Shown: positions 1 to 6,300 of the stretch, one piece after another
Numbering within the stretch: the stretch's first letter is position 1
Layout of the letters: each line of letters starts with the position of its first letter
NCBI GenBank assembly: GCA_964576255.1
Contig: CAZNUK010000043.1
Span: 1 to 19,547, forward strand
Direction of reading: 5' to 3'
DNA length: 19,547 nt
From: Eshraghiella sp964576255
Lineage (GTDB): Bacteria; Bacillota; Clostridia; Lachnospirales; Lachnospiraceae
Translations under genes and position numbers: made by a program
The notes under the pieces: generated by a model
Told to the model about the DNA's origin: nothing
The model's database searches: none
The model's input: the letters and a program-made list of their open reading frames with translations, nothing else

Positions 1-39
1 CAAAAACAGCTAAATCAGTCCACAGTCTAGTCAACCTAC

Positions 40-60
40 GCGGCTTGCCGCATTTTTTAA
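40..60 (+). terminator. Possible plus-strand terminator
   Basis: A short GC-rich palindrome (GCGGCTTGCCGC, 40-51) is followed directly by ATTTTTT, the shape of a compact intrinsic terminator for a plus-strand gene that would end before or near the window start. The stem is only four or five base pairs if a normal loop is allowed, and no plus-strand gene is visible in the first 40 bases, so this is weak. Confidence 0.3.
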
Positions 61-87
61 GAAAGAGACTGCTAAACAGTCTCTTTC
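61..87 (-). terminator. Hairpin ending the lipoprotein operon
   Basis: An 11-bp perfect inverted repeat (61-71 and 77-87) with loop CTAAA lies four bases past the stop of the last minus-strand gene remnant at 92. On the minus strand the stem is followed by TTAAAAAA rather than a clean T run, so it may be an imperfect or processed terminator. Its position directly after the lipoprotein array supports an operon-end role. Confidence 0.65.
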
Positions 88-91
88 TGTA

Positions 92-637
92 TTACTCGAA
101 CCACGAATCCCAGTACATATCTTCATTATACATAGCAGCTTCATTTACAAAATAAACTTCATCGACGGATTCAATGAAGTATAATAATCATAAAGATATT
201 TTACACGAAAAGTTCCATCTTCAATTTTGTCTGCCATTATATACGCTAATAGCTCATCATTTTTTACTCGGCATCTTTCTCATTCTTTAAGTCTTCACAA
301 AAATAACACTAACATTTTCTGTCTTTCTTATTCCTTCCAGTTCCATATCAGGATTAGCTATAGTCATTGCCCAATCTTCCGGAAGTCTTCCAAAAATCAC
401 ATCAGCAGCTTCCACCGCCTCTGCAATTTCATCAACATCTTTGGCAAGCGTATAATCTAGGGTTAATTCATCTTTTACCTCTTTGCCATCGTATAGAATA
501 GAAATATTATGAGAATCCTCTAATTCTGTTATCTTATCTATGGTCATTTCTGACAATGAATTTGAAGCATTTTGACAAGAACATAGCATTGATATTCCTA
601 GTACTGTAATAACACTTAAAAAGAATGTTCTTTTCAT
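92..637 (-). pseudogene. Frameshifted lipoprotein, paralogue of 1114-2034
   Basis: The first 116 codons (637 to 287) are open: AAGGAG ribosome site, signal peptide, lipobox LCSC (Cys21), then the segment TIDKITELED and EAADVIFGRLPEDWAMTIANP. These match the intact neighbour (TLDKIEALEN; EAAEIIFSRLPENWSVTISNP). The frame then stops with VIFVKT. Reading on in another frame gives FCEDLKNEKDAE, which matches FCDYVESDKDN of the paralogue. A further shift gives KNDELLAYIMADKIEDGT, and another gives IESVDEVYFVNEAAMY...DSWFE ending at 92, matching IESIDD and the terminal SWFD of the paralogue. At about 180 codons it is much shorter than the 306-aa copy, so the middle is also deleted. I call it a decayed tandem duplicate. 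The intact N-terminal part could still be made as a short secreted lipoprotein. Confidence 0.8.
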
Positions 638-663
638 TTTAGTTTTCTCCTTGAATGTAGTTG

Positions 664-927
664 CTAAAAACCAAAATCTTCCAAGCTTTCAGCATCTGAA
701 ACATCTAATAGCACTTGCCACATTTCGTCCCAGTAGTCTGGATAGTCGTCAAAGCCAGTGAACACATATCGATTCTCTTCCGTTTCAATGTCAATATCCC
801 ATAAAAATATTTGCATCTCCGTTCTATGGTCATCTCTATTGTAATTATCTGGGTGTGCTTTGATACTGTTAATGTACTCTGTAAATGTTTTTACATCATT
901 TATTGTATATTTTATTTGAATTTTCAT
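664..927 (-). CDS. Small acidic protein, probable 3' part of a split lipoprotein
   Basis: An 87-aa acidic, aromatic-rich product (FTGFDDYPDYWDEMWQVLLD near the C-terminus) with no recognised family. The ATG at 927 has no Shine-Dalgarno (preceding bases GAAAAACTAG) and lies inside a second open frame (896-1051) that encodes a lipoprotein signal peptide with no following domain. The simplest reading is one lipoprotein gene of about 130 codons split by a one-base frameshift around 896-927. The alternative is two overlapping real genes. It sits in the middle of the lipoprotein array on the same strand. Confidence 0.5.
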   Translation of the reverse strand: MKIQIKYTINDVKTFTEYINSIKAHPDNYNRDDHRTEMQIFLWDIDIETEENRYVFTGFDDYPDYWDEMWQVLLDVSDAESLEDFGF

Positions 928-1051
928 CTAGTTTTTCTATACTGGAATTATAATATATTTCAAAATTTGTAATTACTTCTATTTCATTTTTATTAGAACA
1001 TCCGGTTATAATAAGTATTGTTATTAAAATTAATATTATTGTTTTTTTCAT
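896..1051 (-). CDS. Short lipoprotein leader, 51 aa
   Basis: Starting at ATG 1049-1051, this small frame encodes MKKT, a hydrophobic stretch rich in Ile/Leu, and a lipobox IITGC with Cys18, then about 33 further residues before TGA at 896-898. It has a classic bacterial lipoprotein signal but is too short for a folded domain. It overlaps the next frame (664-927) in a way expected for a frameshifted gene. The ribosome site is weak (TTAAGAAATGTA before ATG). Confidence 0.5.
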   Translation of the reverse strand: MKKTIILILITILIITGCSNKNEIEVITNFEIYYNSSIEKLDENSNKIYNK

Positions 1052-1113
1052 TACATTTCTTAAATCATTGCTGTGAATTTATTAAATTTATCGGCAACTC
1101 TCACTGGTCCATA

Positions 1114-2034
1114 TCAATCAAACCAGCTCCTTAAATACTTTACTCCACGAAAAAAGAACGCATCATCAATCGACTCTATTGCAGATATCGCCTTATTTTT
1201 AACATGTTCGCTCTGATACACTTCCGGCAATCCATCTTCCTTATCAGTATATAGCAGAGGACTAACTGTTTGGGTTAAATCAATGTATTCACTATACAAT
1301 GCTTCTTCATTAACAAAATATACATTGTTTAAATCATCTGCGCTACCATATACATACTGCTTATCTTTTTCCTCAACCTCTGAAATGTATCCATAATACT
1401 CAAACCCTTCTGGATTGTAACTAATATATCTGCGAATAATTGAATTTTCTATTCTAAGGTCTCGATAGCCATCATCTCCCATAACTTCAATTTCAATTTC
1501 ATCATCAACAGCCTTTTTTCTAACCATTCTATATACCAGTGTCTCTGAAATGGCAATTTTAGGTTCATAATTATGTATGTCAATTAAATAATACACTTCA
1601 TTATCATCCGTATAATAAAAATTTCCTTTCACTAAATATTCACTTCCGTTATTATCTTTATCGGATTCTACATAATCACAAAAAGCTATGTGCACTGTTT
1701 CTATTTTTTTACTTTCATCTATTATTGCTTCCGGATTACTTATCGTTACTGACCAATTTTCAGGAAGTCTGCTAAAAATAATTTCTGCTGCTTCTATAGC
1801 TTTTTCAATTTCTCTGGCATCAGATGACAATACATACTCACCGTCAATTTCATCCTCAATTGGAACATCACAGTAATTTATTATAATATTATTTTGGTTT
1901 TCCAATGCCTCGATTTTGTCCAAGGTGGTTTGATTTAAAATCCCTATTTTCTCATTATCTTTTCCACAAGCAAAAAGCAGAATAACTTGAGATACAAACA
2001 ATGAAATAATTAATATTTTCTTCAAATTATTCAT
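1114..2034 (-). CDS. Lipoprotein of unknown function, 306 aa
   Basis: A secreted lipid-anchored protein: positively charged N-terminus, hydrophobic core and lipobox LLFAC with Cys23. The mature part is acidic and has no domain I can name. A conserved block around residues 85-105 (IEAAEIIFSRLPENWSVTIS) and the C-terminal IESIDD...SWFD recur in the decayed copy at 92-637, so the two are tandem paralogues. The start is fixed by GAGGAGG seven bases upstream of the ATG. It follows the DUF5104-like lipoprotein and a duplicate remnant. Position in an array behind a metallopeptidase makes an immunity or surface-partner role conceivable, but this is inference only. Confidence 0.75.
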   Translation of the reverse strand: MNNLKKILIISLFVSQVILLFACGKDNEKIGILNQTTLDKIEALENQNNIIINYCDVPIEDEIDGEYVLSSDAREIEKAIEAAEIIFSRLPENWSVTISNPEAIIDESKKIETVHIAFCDYVESDKDNNGSEYLVKGNFYYTDDNEVYYLIDIHNYEPKIAISETLVYRMVRKKAVDDEIEIEVMGDDGYRDLRIENSIIRRYISYNPEGFEYYGYISEVEEKDKQYVYGSADDLNNVYFVNEEALYSEYIDLTQTVSPLLYTDKEDGLPEVYQSEHVKNKAISAIESIDDAFFFRGVKYLRSWFD

Positions 2035-2307
2035 TACTCAATTCCTCCTCAATAATTTTCTTCATTTTTTCTTCTACACTTTCGCTGATACTCTGTTCTA
2101 TCTCTCTCCATGCACTCTTGAAATTTTTCTTCAGTTGCACTTTCAATAGGCGTGGTTGTTTAAGCAGTAATATCCTCTACTGTTGTTATACGGCTACAGC
2201 CTATCGCCATAAAGCTTGTAACCATTAATAATGTGATTATTTTTATAATTTCCTATTCAATTTCCCAGCTCCCTTCGTATGTTAACCAAATTGATACCTA
2301 TAATAAT
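2035..2307 (-). pseudogene. Remnant of a duplicated peptidase/lipoprotein junction
   Basis: Bases 2111-2280 repeat 3027-3197 in direct orientation, about 84 percent identical by hand count with one base missing. The copied piece carries the last codons of the metallopeptidase (YEGSWEIE and stop) and the first part of the DUF5104-like lipoprotein, including the GCSRITTVE lipobox region. Here the lipoprotein frame is broken by the single-base deletion just after its start (stop at codon 6) and by a TAA after TTVEDITA. Bases 2040-2115 add an open tail reading WREIEQSISESVEEK followed by IIEEELSNE, which ends over the start of the next gene and looks like the C-terminus of another lost gene. Confidence 0.75.
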
Positions 2308-3177
2308 TTAGAGTATATTTGAGTCGAGAACAGTTTCACCATTTTTTTCATTTTGATAAACAAAACCAATATATCCACTCTCATCGGTCAGAATATAGTA
2401 TACATCTCCAATGTCATCTGTTATAATATATTCTACACAGCCAAAATCAACAGCCTCGACAAACTCAACTTCTACAATCTTCTCAATTCCTATTCCATTT
2501 AACCCAACTGCTGCTGAAAGGTCTACTCTCTGTTCAAACCCAATCTCTCTGTAAAGAGGTGCAAGCTGCTCCGCATTATAATCCATTGTATATTGGTCTG
2601 AGGAAAAAACTCCTCCCATTGTAAAAATAGATGGTTTTCCTAAAGCATAGTAAATCGTATCTTCCTCATAATCTCTCAAATTTACTGAATATACTCCTGT
2701 ATTATCAAGCTCAGTATCTGTTCTTGGGAGATAACATACATCTAAATAATATTTACTGTCTGAAACATATATTTCATATGTAAAAAACAATGTACATCTT
2801 TCCTCCCAGTACACCAGATTTTCTACACATTTAGTTTCGACTTCTCCATATCTTGTAATTTCTCCGTTAAGCATATCAAAAGCCAACTGAATTTTTATAT
2901 CAAGCTTTGGAGTATTCTCTTTTACAGTGTAAGTTAATACACCTTTAAGTAAGTCACTATTCTTATCTCTCAATGCCTGAATTACAATTTCTATATCCTG
3001 ACGTGCTTTTTCATATTCCTCTTCTGTGCACTCTTGAAACTCTTCTGCGATGGTGGTTTCAATTGGTGTAGTTGTTTCTTCAGTGGTTTCTTCTACAGTT
3101 GTTATTCGGCTACAGCCTATAGACATAAAGCATATAACCATTAATAATGCGATTATTTTTATAGTTTTCCTATTCAA
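2308..3177 (-). CDS. DUF5104-like lipoprotein, 289 aa
   Basis: A lipid-anchored extracytoplasmic protein with lipobox MSIGC (Cys22) and a Thr/Glu-rich linker (residues 25-45). Residues about 58-170 (IQALRDKNSDLLKGVLTY, a segment around FDMLNGEITRYGE, then GVYSVNLRDYE) resemble DUF5104 lipoproteins of Firmicutes as I recall them. The C-terminal 80 residues are a separate beta-rich segment. It starts with TTG (3175-3177), chosen because AAGGGAG lies at the right distance and the start overlaps the stop of the metallopeptidase by 8 bases, which implies translational coupling. Such lipoproteins next to putative peptidase effectors may be partner or immunity proteins; that role is inference. Confidence 0.7.
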   Translation of the reverse strand: MNRKTIKIIALLMVICFMSIGCSRITTVEETTEETTTPIETTIAEEFQECTEEEYEKARQDIEIVIQALRDKNSDLLKGVLTYTVKENTPKLDIKIQLAFDMLNGEITRYGEVETKCVENLVYWEERCTLFFTYEIYVSDSKYYLDVCYLPRTDTELDNTGVYSVNLRDYEEDTIYYALGKPSIFTMGGVFSSDQYTMDYNAEQLAPLYREIGFEQRVDLSAAVGLNGIGIEKIVEVEFVEAVDFGCVEYIITDDIGDVYYILTDESGYIGFVYQNEKNGETVLDSNIL

Positions 3178-4114
3178 TTTCCCAGCTCCCTTCGTATATT
3201 ATTGTTGCTTTCTTTGCGTCATTAATATTCTTACCCTGCATTGCAAAATTTGCTGCATCCCATTCTACCGGTTGAGCTCTATAAGCATATTTATTTTCCT
3301 CGCTAGCTTTAATATAATTTTCAATACGCAAGTTTTCAGCCCATACCGTTCTGGTTTCATCACTTACCACATACAAATCCGGATTTTCTGTCGCTGCCCA
3401 CTGATAAGCATGTCTCATTTCGTGAATTAATGTCTTAATTACACCATTATTTGCCCATTCTCCCAAACAACCTTCTTTAATAATTATTGTGTTACTATCT
3501 CGGTCATAACAACCATTTGCCGACGTAGTCTCGTCAAAAGCTATGCCATCAACATTAACTCCTAACCGCTCTGAAACATAATCAAATACTTCCATTAGAC
3601 ACATTTCTTTTTCTTCTCTGGTATAATCAAACCACGCATCATTAGAATATTTGTCCTGTGATATAAACTCCATTATATTTTCCTGTACCATCAAATCAAA
3701 CGCCTTTTCTTCCTCTCTTGTAAAAGAAAAAGCTTCATACTCTATATTTTCCGACACTCCAGGAGTAATTCTATTGCGCATTGACACTTCCTGATATATC
3801 TGTTGTCTCATAGCCTGAAGCTCAGCCAGCTTTTCTTTTGCACCCTCAGAATCGGTATACTTTAAAGTTGAATCATATGCAAGTGCCCTTATCTGATTAT
3901 CTATACCTTCAATCAGTGATGTGTAATAATTATAATTTTCACTAATATTAATTTCAGGGGTTGTGCTTGACGAACTTACCTGTGCTGTGGTACTTGAACT
4001 TGTCGCACTCACAGTCGTACTGGAAACAATCTTGGATGTGCTGTTTGAAGCACTGTTTCCGTATGCATATGTAGTGCTAGATGACAAAGTTGCTGTGTTA
4101 CTTGATGTAATCAA
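3170..4114 (-). CDS. Ser/Thr-rich HEMRH zinc metallopeptidase
   Basis: Residues 1-55 are almost entirely Ser, Thr, Ala and Asn with no signal peptide or membrane segment. Residues 58-115 are likely helical. Residues 120-300 form a zincin-type domain: DYTREEKEMCLMEVFDYVSE, GCYDRDSNTIIIKEG, then the metal-binding HEMRH at 231-235 and PVEWDA at 282-287, where the Glu is a candidate third zinc ligand. Similar domains occur in putative polymorphic-toxin and prophage proteins of Firmicutes. The only possible start is TTG at 4114, overlapping the preceding gene by 17 bases; there is no Met for about 100 residues and no good ribosome site, so coupling is likely. The export route is unknown. It is probably expressed under the c-di-GMP riboswitch upstream. 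Confidence 0.75.
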   Translation of the reverse strand: MITSSNTATLSSSTTYAYGNSASNSTSKIVSSTTVSATSSSTTAQVSSSSTTPEINISENYNYYTSLIEGIDNQIRALAYDSTLKYTDSEGAKEKLAELQAMRQQIYQEVSMRNRITPGVSENIEYEAFSFTREEEKAFDLMVQENIMEFISQDKYSNDAWFDYTREEKEMCLMEVFDYVSERLGVNVDGIAFDETTSANGCYDRDSNTIIIKEGCLGEWANNGVIKTLIHEMRHAYQWAATENPDLYVVSDETRTVWAENLRIENYIKASEENKYAYRAQPVEWDAANFAMQGKNINDAKKATIIYEGSWEIE

Positions 4115-4640
4115 ATGGATGTGTATTCTGCTCTAAGTCTATCCAGAAAGATTCCTTGAACTTATATGCCGACTGCTTAGAGGCGTCCACCGTAGCCTCT
4201 TCTATATGATACAGACTTCCATCCGGCTGATACCATAAGGCTGTGATACTGTGAACTCCACATACATTATTCAAATCAAAACTTATATGGCAGGCTCTGT
4301 TTCGTGGATATAAAAGTGTTTTTCCATTATGTACGCAGAAATTATTAAGCTCTGCGGTAATATAATTTTTCTTTTGAATTTCGCCATTTACTACCTTCAA
4401 TACGGACCATGTCTCACCATTCAGCCAGTTAATATATTCATAAGCATCCGGGTCATTCATTCGTATTCCGTTGTTCAGAATAAATTTATACGGATATTCT
4501 CCATCCGGTAATTCAAGATTGGCTTTCCAGCCTTGACTACAGGGTTCCATCAAAAGCATTTTGACCTTATTGTTTACAGCGTATACCAGTTCCGCCATAA
4601 ACACATTGGTGGATAAGTCTCTGTTGTATATTATTTCCAT
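4098..4640 (-). CDS. CBM48-like glycogen-binding-domain protein
   Basis: A 180-aa cytoplasmic protein with no catalytic domain. Residues about 15-70 carry the CBM48/AMPK-beta pattern: a beta strand, GWKANLELPDGEYPYKFILN, then a DPDA turn (residues 63-66). This is the fold that binds alpha-glucan in isoamylases, branching enzymes and AMPK-beta. Residues 90-165 form a second beta-rich half (ISFDLNN...HSITALWYQPDGS) that may be another Ig-like sandwich. The gene begins one base after the glycosyltransferase end and overlaps the peptidase start. It could bind a glucan or act as a scaffold for the neighbouring GT4 enzyme; no family with a known role is recognised. Confidence 0.65.
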   Translation of the reverse strand: MEIIYNRDLSTNVFMAELVYAVNNKVKMLLMEPCSQGWKANLELPDGEYPYKFILNNGIRMNDPDAYEYINWLNGETWSVLKVVNGEIQKKNYITAELNNFCVHNGKTLLYPRNRACHISFDLNNVCGVHSITALWYQPDGSLYHIEEATVDASKQSAYKFKESFWIDLEQNTHPFDYIK

Positions 4641-5735
4641 TTATAGTTCCCCCCATATTTCTTCGTATTTTTCTGCCATATCCTTTGCATGAAAACGTGA
4701 CAGATTTTTAAGTAATATTTCCTGCTGTCTGTGTATCTCATCATCAGAATCCTTTTGAAATACTGCTATGGTGTCAGTTAATTCATTTTCTGAATATGGA
4801 TTATATTTGTACTTATAGCCTTCAAGTATTTCATCCAGACCACCATTATTGCTGCTGATTATTGGAAGACCATATTGCATTCCTTCCAATGCCACATACC
4901 CAAAGGGTTCATACAGTGAAGGAATTATTAAAGCATCCAGGGATTCCAGAAAATTCTTTTTACGTTCTCCTACACACCATCCATAAAACTTAACTCTGTC
5001 CTGCATATTTGCAGCTTCGACATACATCAGAATTTTTTCCAGATAGGCACAGTCATTTTTGGGACATGCTATATGAAGCTCTGCGTCCATATCTTTAATT
5101 GCTTTTATGCACTCTAATATTCCTTTTCTGTAATCAGTTCTTCCTATGTAGCCAAATATTTTTCTGGATTTCTTGTAGTTCTCGTTCAGAGTCGGCAGTC
5201 CCTCATAAGAAATACCATTATGTATAACCTTTATTTTATGAGCATGTTGCGGATATATTTTCTCTAGTTTCTTCTGCTCCGCGTAAGATACACAAATTAA
5301 GATATCTGCACATTCACAGAGATACTCAAATTTTGCCTGAATTTCATAATTACTGCCAAACGGGTTTTCAATCGTCATCGGCTCAGGTGTTGGCACTGAA
5401 TGAATAACATATACAATTTTCTTACTTTTCTTTAATTCCTCTGTAATGCAAAAAGCAAACTCATAAAACTGAACTACCAGAATATCAAAATCTAAGCTTA
5501 ACAGTTTGTAGCTTTCATCCTTATGCATTATGACAATATCGCCTTTTTCCTGATAATCACTTACATTAAAATCGTCCAAATGACTACCAAGATTCATATA
5601 CACAAATCCTGTGTCCGGTCTATGATATCTATATATTTCATTCATATATGTACCGGCTCCTCCCACAAGGCAGTTACCGATTTCATTATTTACATGAAGA
5701 ACTCTATAGTGTTCTTTAAATCCTATTTTAAACAT
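4641..5735 (-). CDS. GT4-family glycosyltransferase
   Basis: A 364-aa GT-B-fold glycosyltransferase predicted to transfer a sugar from a nucleotide donor in the cytoplasm. Visible features: the N-terminal acceptor-side loop GGAGTYMNE (25-33), the inter-domain segment KIFGYIGRTDYRKG (192-205) that opens the donor domain, and the EX7E motif EPFGYVALE (276-284) followed by G.P.I.S..GG..E, all typical of GT4 retaining enzymes. No membrane anchor. The acceptor cannot be read from sequence. Neighbours suggest an alpha-glucan-binding partner (CBM48-like) and a Ser/Thr-rich protein two genes downstream as a candidate acceptor. The start overlaps the 80-aa gene by 13 bases; AAGG precedes the ATG. Confidence 0.85.
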   Translation of the reverse strand: MFKIGFKEHYRVLHVNNEIGNCLVGGAGTYMNEIYRYHRPDTGFVYMNLGSHLDDFNVSDYQEKGDIVIMHKDESYKLLSLDFDILVVQFYEFAFCITEELKKSKKIVYVIHSVPTPEPMTIENPFGSNYEIQAKFEYLCECADILICVSYAEQKKLEKIYPQHAHKIKVIHNGISYEGLPTLNENYKKSRKIFGYIGRTDYRKGILECIKAIKDMDAELHIACPKNDCAYLEKILMYVEAANMQDRVKFYGWCVGERKKNFLESLDALIIPSLYEPFGYVALEGMQYGLPIISSNNGGLDEILEGYKYKYNPYSENELTDTIAVFQKDSDDEIHRQQEILLKNLSRFHAKDMAEKYEEIWGEL

Positions 5736-5965
5736 ATATCCTTAGTTTCCCCCACAATAACGTTATCCTTTTTTAGCATATACATATCCTGTTCTGTCAG
5801 ATTACCCACATAGTCAACAGGAAGTACATTAATATCTGCAAAACTGCACTGAGACCACATATTCAGAATAAAGCAGCCTTTTTCATGCAAATCAAAATGA
5901 ATGTCTCTAGAAGCAACAACTTCTTGACTATTTAATTTGAATCTGGTGTTTTTCTTAATCCTCAT
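5723..5965 (-). CDS. Unknown 80-aa protein, first gene of riboswitch operon
   Basis: An 80-aa soluble product beginning MRIKKNTRFKLNSQEVVASRD, with no signal peptide, membrane segment or family I recognise. It contains two cysteines in the middle (GCFILNMWSQC) and ends basic (KDICLK). The start is supported by GGGAG 11 bases upstream of the ATG, partly inside the hairpin of the upstream repeat, which could reduce access. Its 3' end overlaps the glycosyltransferase start, so the two are probably translated together. A PilZ-like or flagellar small-protein role can be imagined from c-di-GMP control, but no diagnostic motif is present. Confidence 0.6.
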   Translation of the reverse strand: MRIKKNTRFKLNSQEVVASRDIHFDLHEKGCFILNMWSQCSFADINVLPVDYVGNLTEQDMYMLKKDNVIVGETKDICLK

Positions 5966-5974
5966 ATTACTTTT

Positions 5975-6091
5975 CTCCCGCTTTGCGGGTCCCTCCTTCT
6001 TTTACGGGACGGCAAGCACATTTAAAGTTCGCTTCGCTCAAGTGCTCGCCGGAGTAGCAAGGCATCCTCCCGCTTTGCGGGTCCCTCCTTC
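5975..6091. repeat. REP-like paired hairpin repeat block
   Basis: A 25-base sequence (CTCCCGCTTTGCGGGTCCCT plus CCTTC) occurs twice in direct orientation, 5975-5999 and 6067-6091. Each copy holds the small hairpin CCCGC-TTT-GCGGG. Between them, 6007-6051 can fold into a larger imperfect hairpin (GGCAAGCAC...GTGCTCGCC). The arrangement resembles paired REP/BIME-type dispersed repeats. It sits between the riboswitch terminator and the first gene, so it forms part of the operon 5' leader. A frame of about 33 codons runs through it but matches the repeat geometry rather than a gene. Confidence 0.7.
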
Positions 6092-6097
6092 CTACAT

Positions 6098-6132
6098 AAA
6101 AAAATGGTTGCAATGAATTAATCATTGCAACC
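6098..6132 (-). terminator. Intrinsic terminator, riboswitch expression platform
   Basis: An 11-bp perfect stem (6122-6132 with 6106-6116, loop of five bases) is followed on the minus strand by ATTTTTTTA (6098-6105). This is a strong intrinsic terminator placed before the 80-aa/GT4 operon. Its 5' arm GGTTGCAATGA includes the GGTTGC that is also the conserved 3' end of the upstream c-di-GMP-I aptamer, so the aptamer fold and the terminator should be mutually exclusive. Confidence 0.88.
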
Positions 6133-6212
6133 GAACTATCGTAGTAATATAACCCCCTCATTACCTTAGACTCCTAGCTTTGCGCCCCAACATTTCTGTA
6201 AGTTTGCCCTAT
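6124..6212 (-). ncRNA. c-di-GMP-I (GEMM-I) riboswitch
   Basis: On the minus strand the leader reads AGGGCAAACT, a stem capped by GAAA (TTACA-GAAA-TGTTG), GGCGCAAAGC, AGGAGTCTAAGG, a variable hairpin, then AGTTCGGTTGC. These are the conserved GEMM-I blocks: GGGCAAAC, GNRA tetraloop, CGCAAAGC, the CUAA element and the 3' GGUUGC. It senses cyclic di-GMP. The aptamer starts about 25 bases after the promoter and its 3' end merges into the terminator. If ligand binding holds the 3' strand in the aptamer, the terminator cannot form, which predicts an ON switch; the direction is inference. Confidence 0.88.
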
Positions 6213-6240
6213 ACTTTTATATATGTATTTTATAAAATAT

Positions 6241-6269
6241 ATAGTAGCACGCCTTCTTTTATATGTCAA
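6241..6269 (-). promoter_or_regulatory. Sigma-A promoter for riboswitch operon
   Basis: On the minus strand: TTGACA (6264-6269), a 17-base spacer, and TACTAT (6241-6246) with an extended TGC just before the -10. Transcription should start near 6234, giving a short 5' end before the aptamer. It lies between the stop of the permease gene at 6301 and the riboswitch, so the downstream operon has its own promoter. Confidence 0.85.
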
Positions 6270-6300
6270 CAAAATATTACAAAAAATTCCACTTAGGCAT

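Noticed and set aside
227..460. Plus-strand frame opposite the decayed lipoprotein
   Set aside because: Ser/His-rich translation of the antisense of a clear lipoprotein remnant, with no ribosome site; a shadow frame.
5967..6161. A 64-codon minus-strand frame across the riboswitch, terminator and repeats
   Set aside because: It is fully explained by the aptamer, the terminator stem and the hairpin repeats, and no gene-like ribosome site or family pattern supports it.
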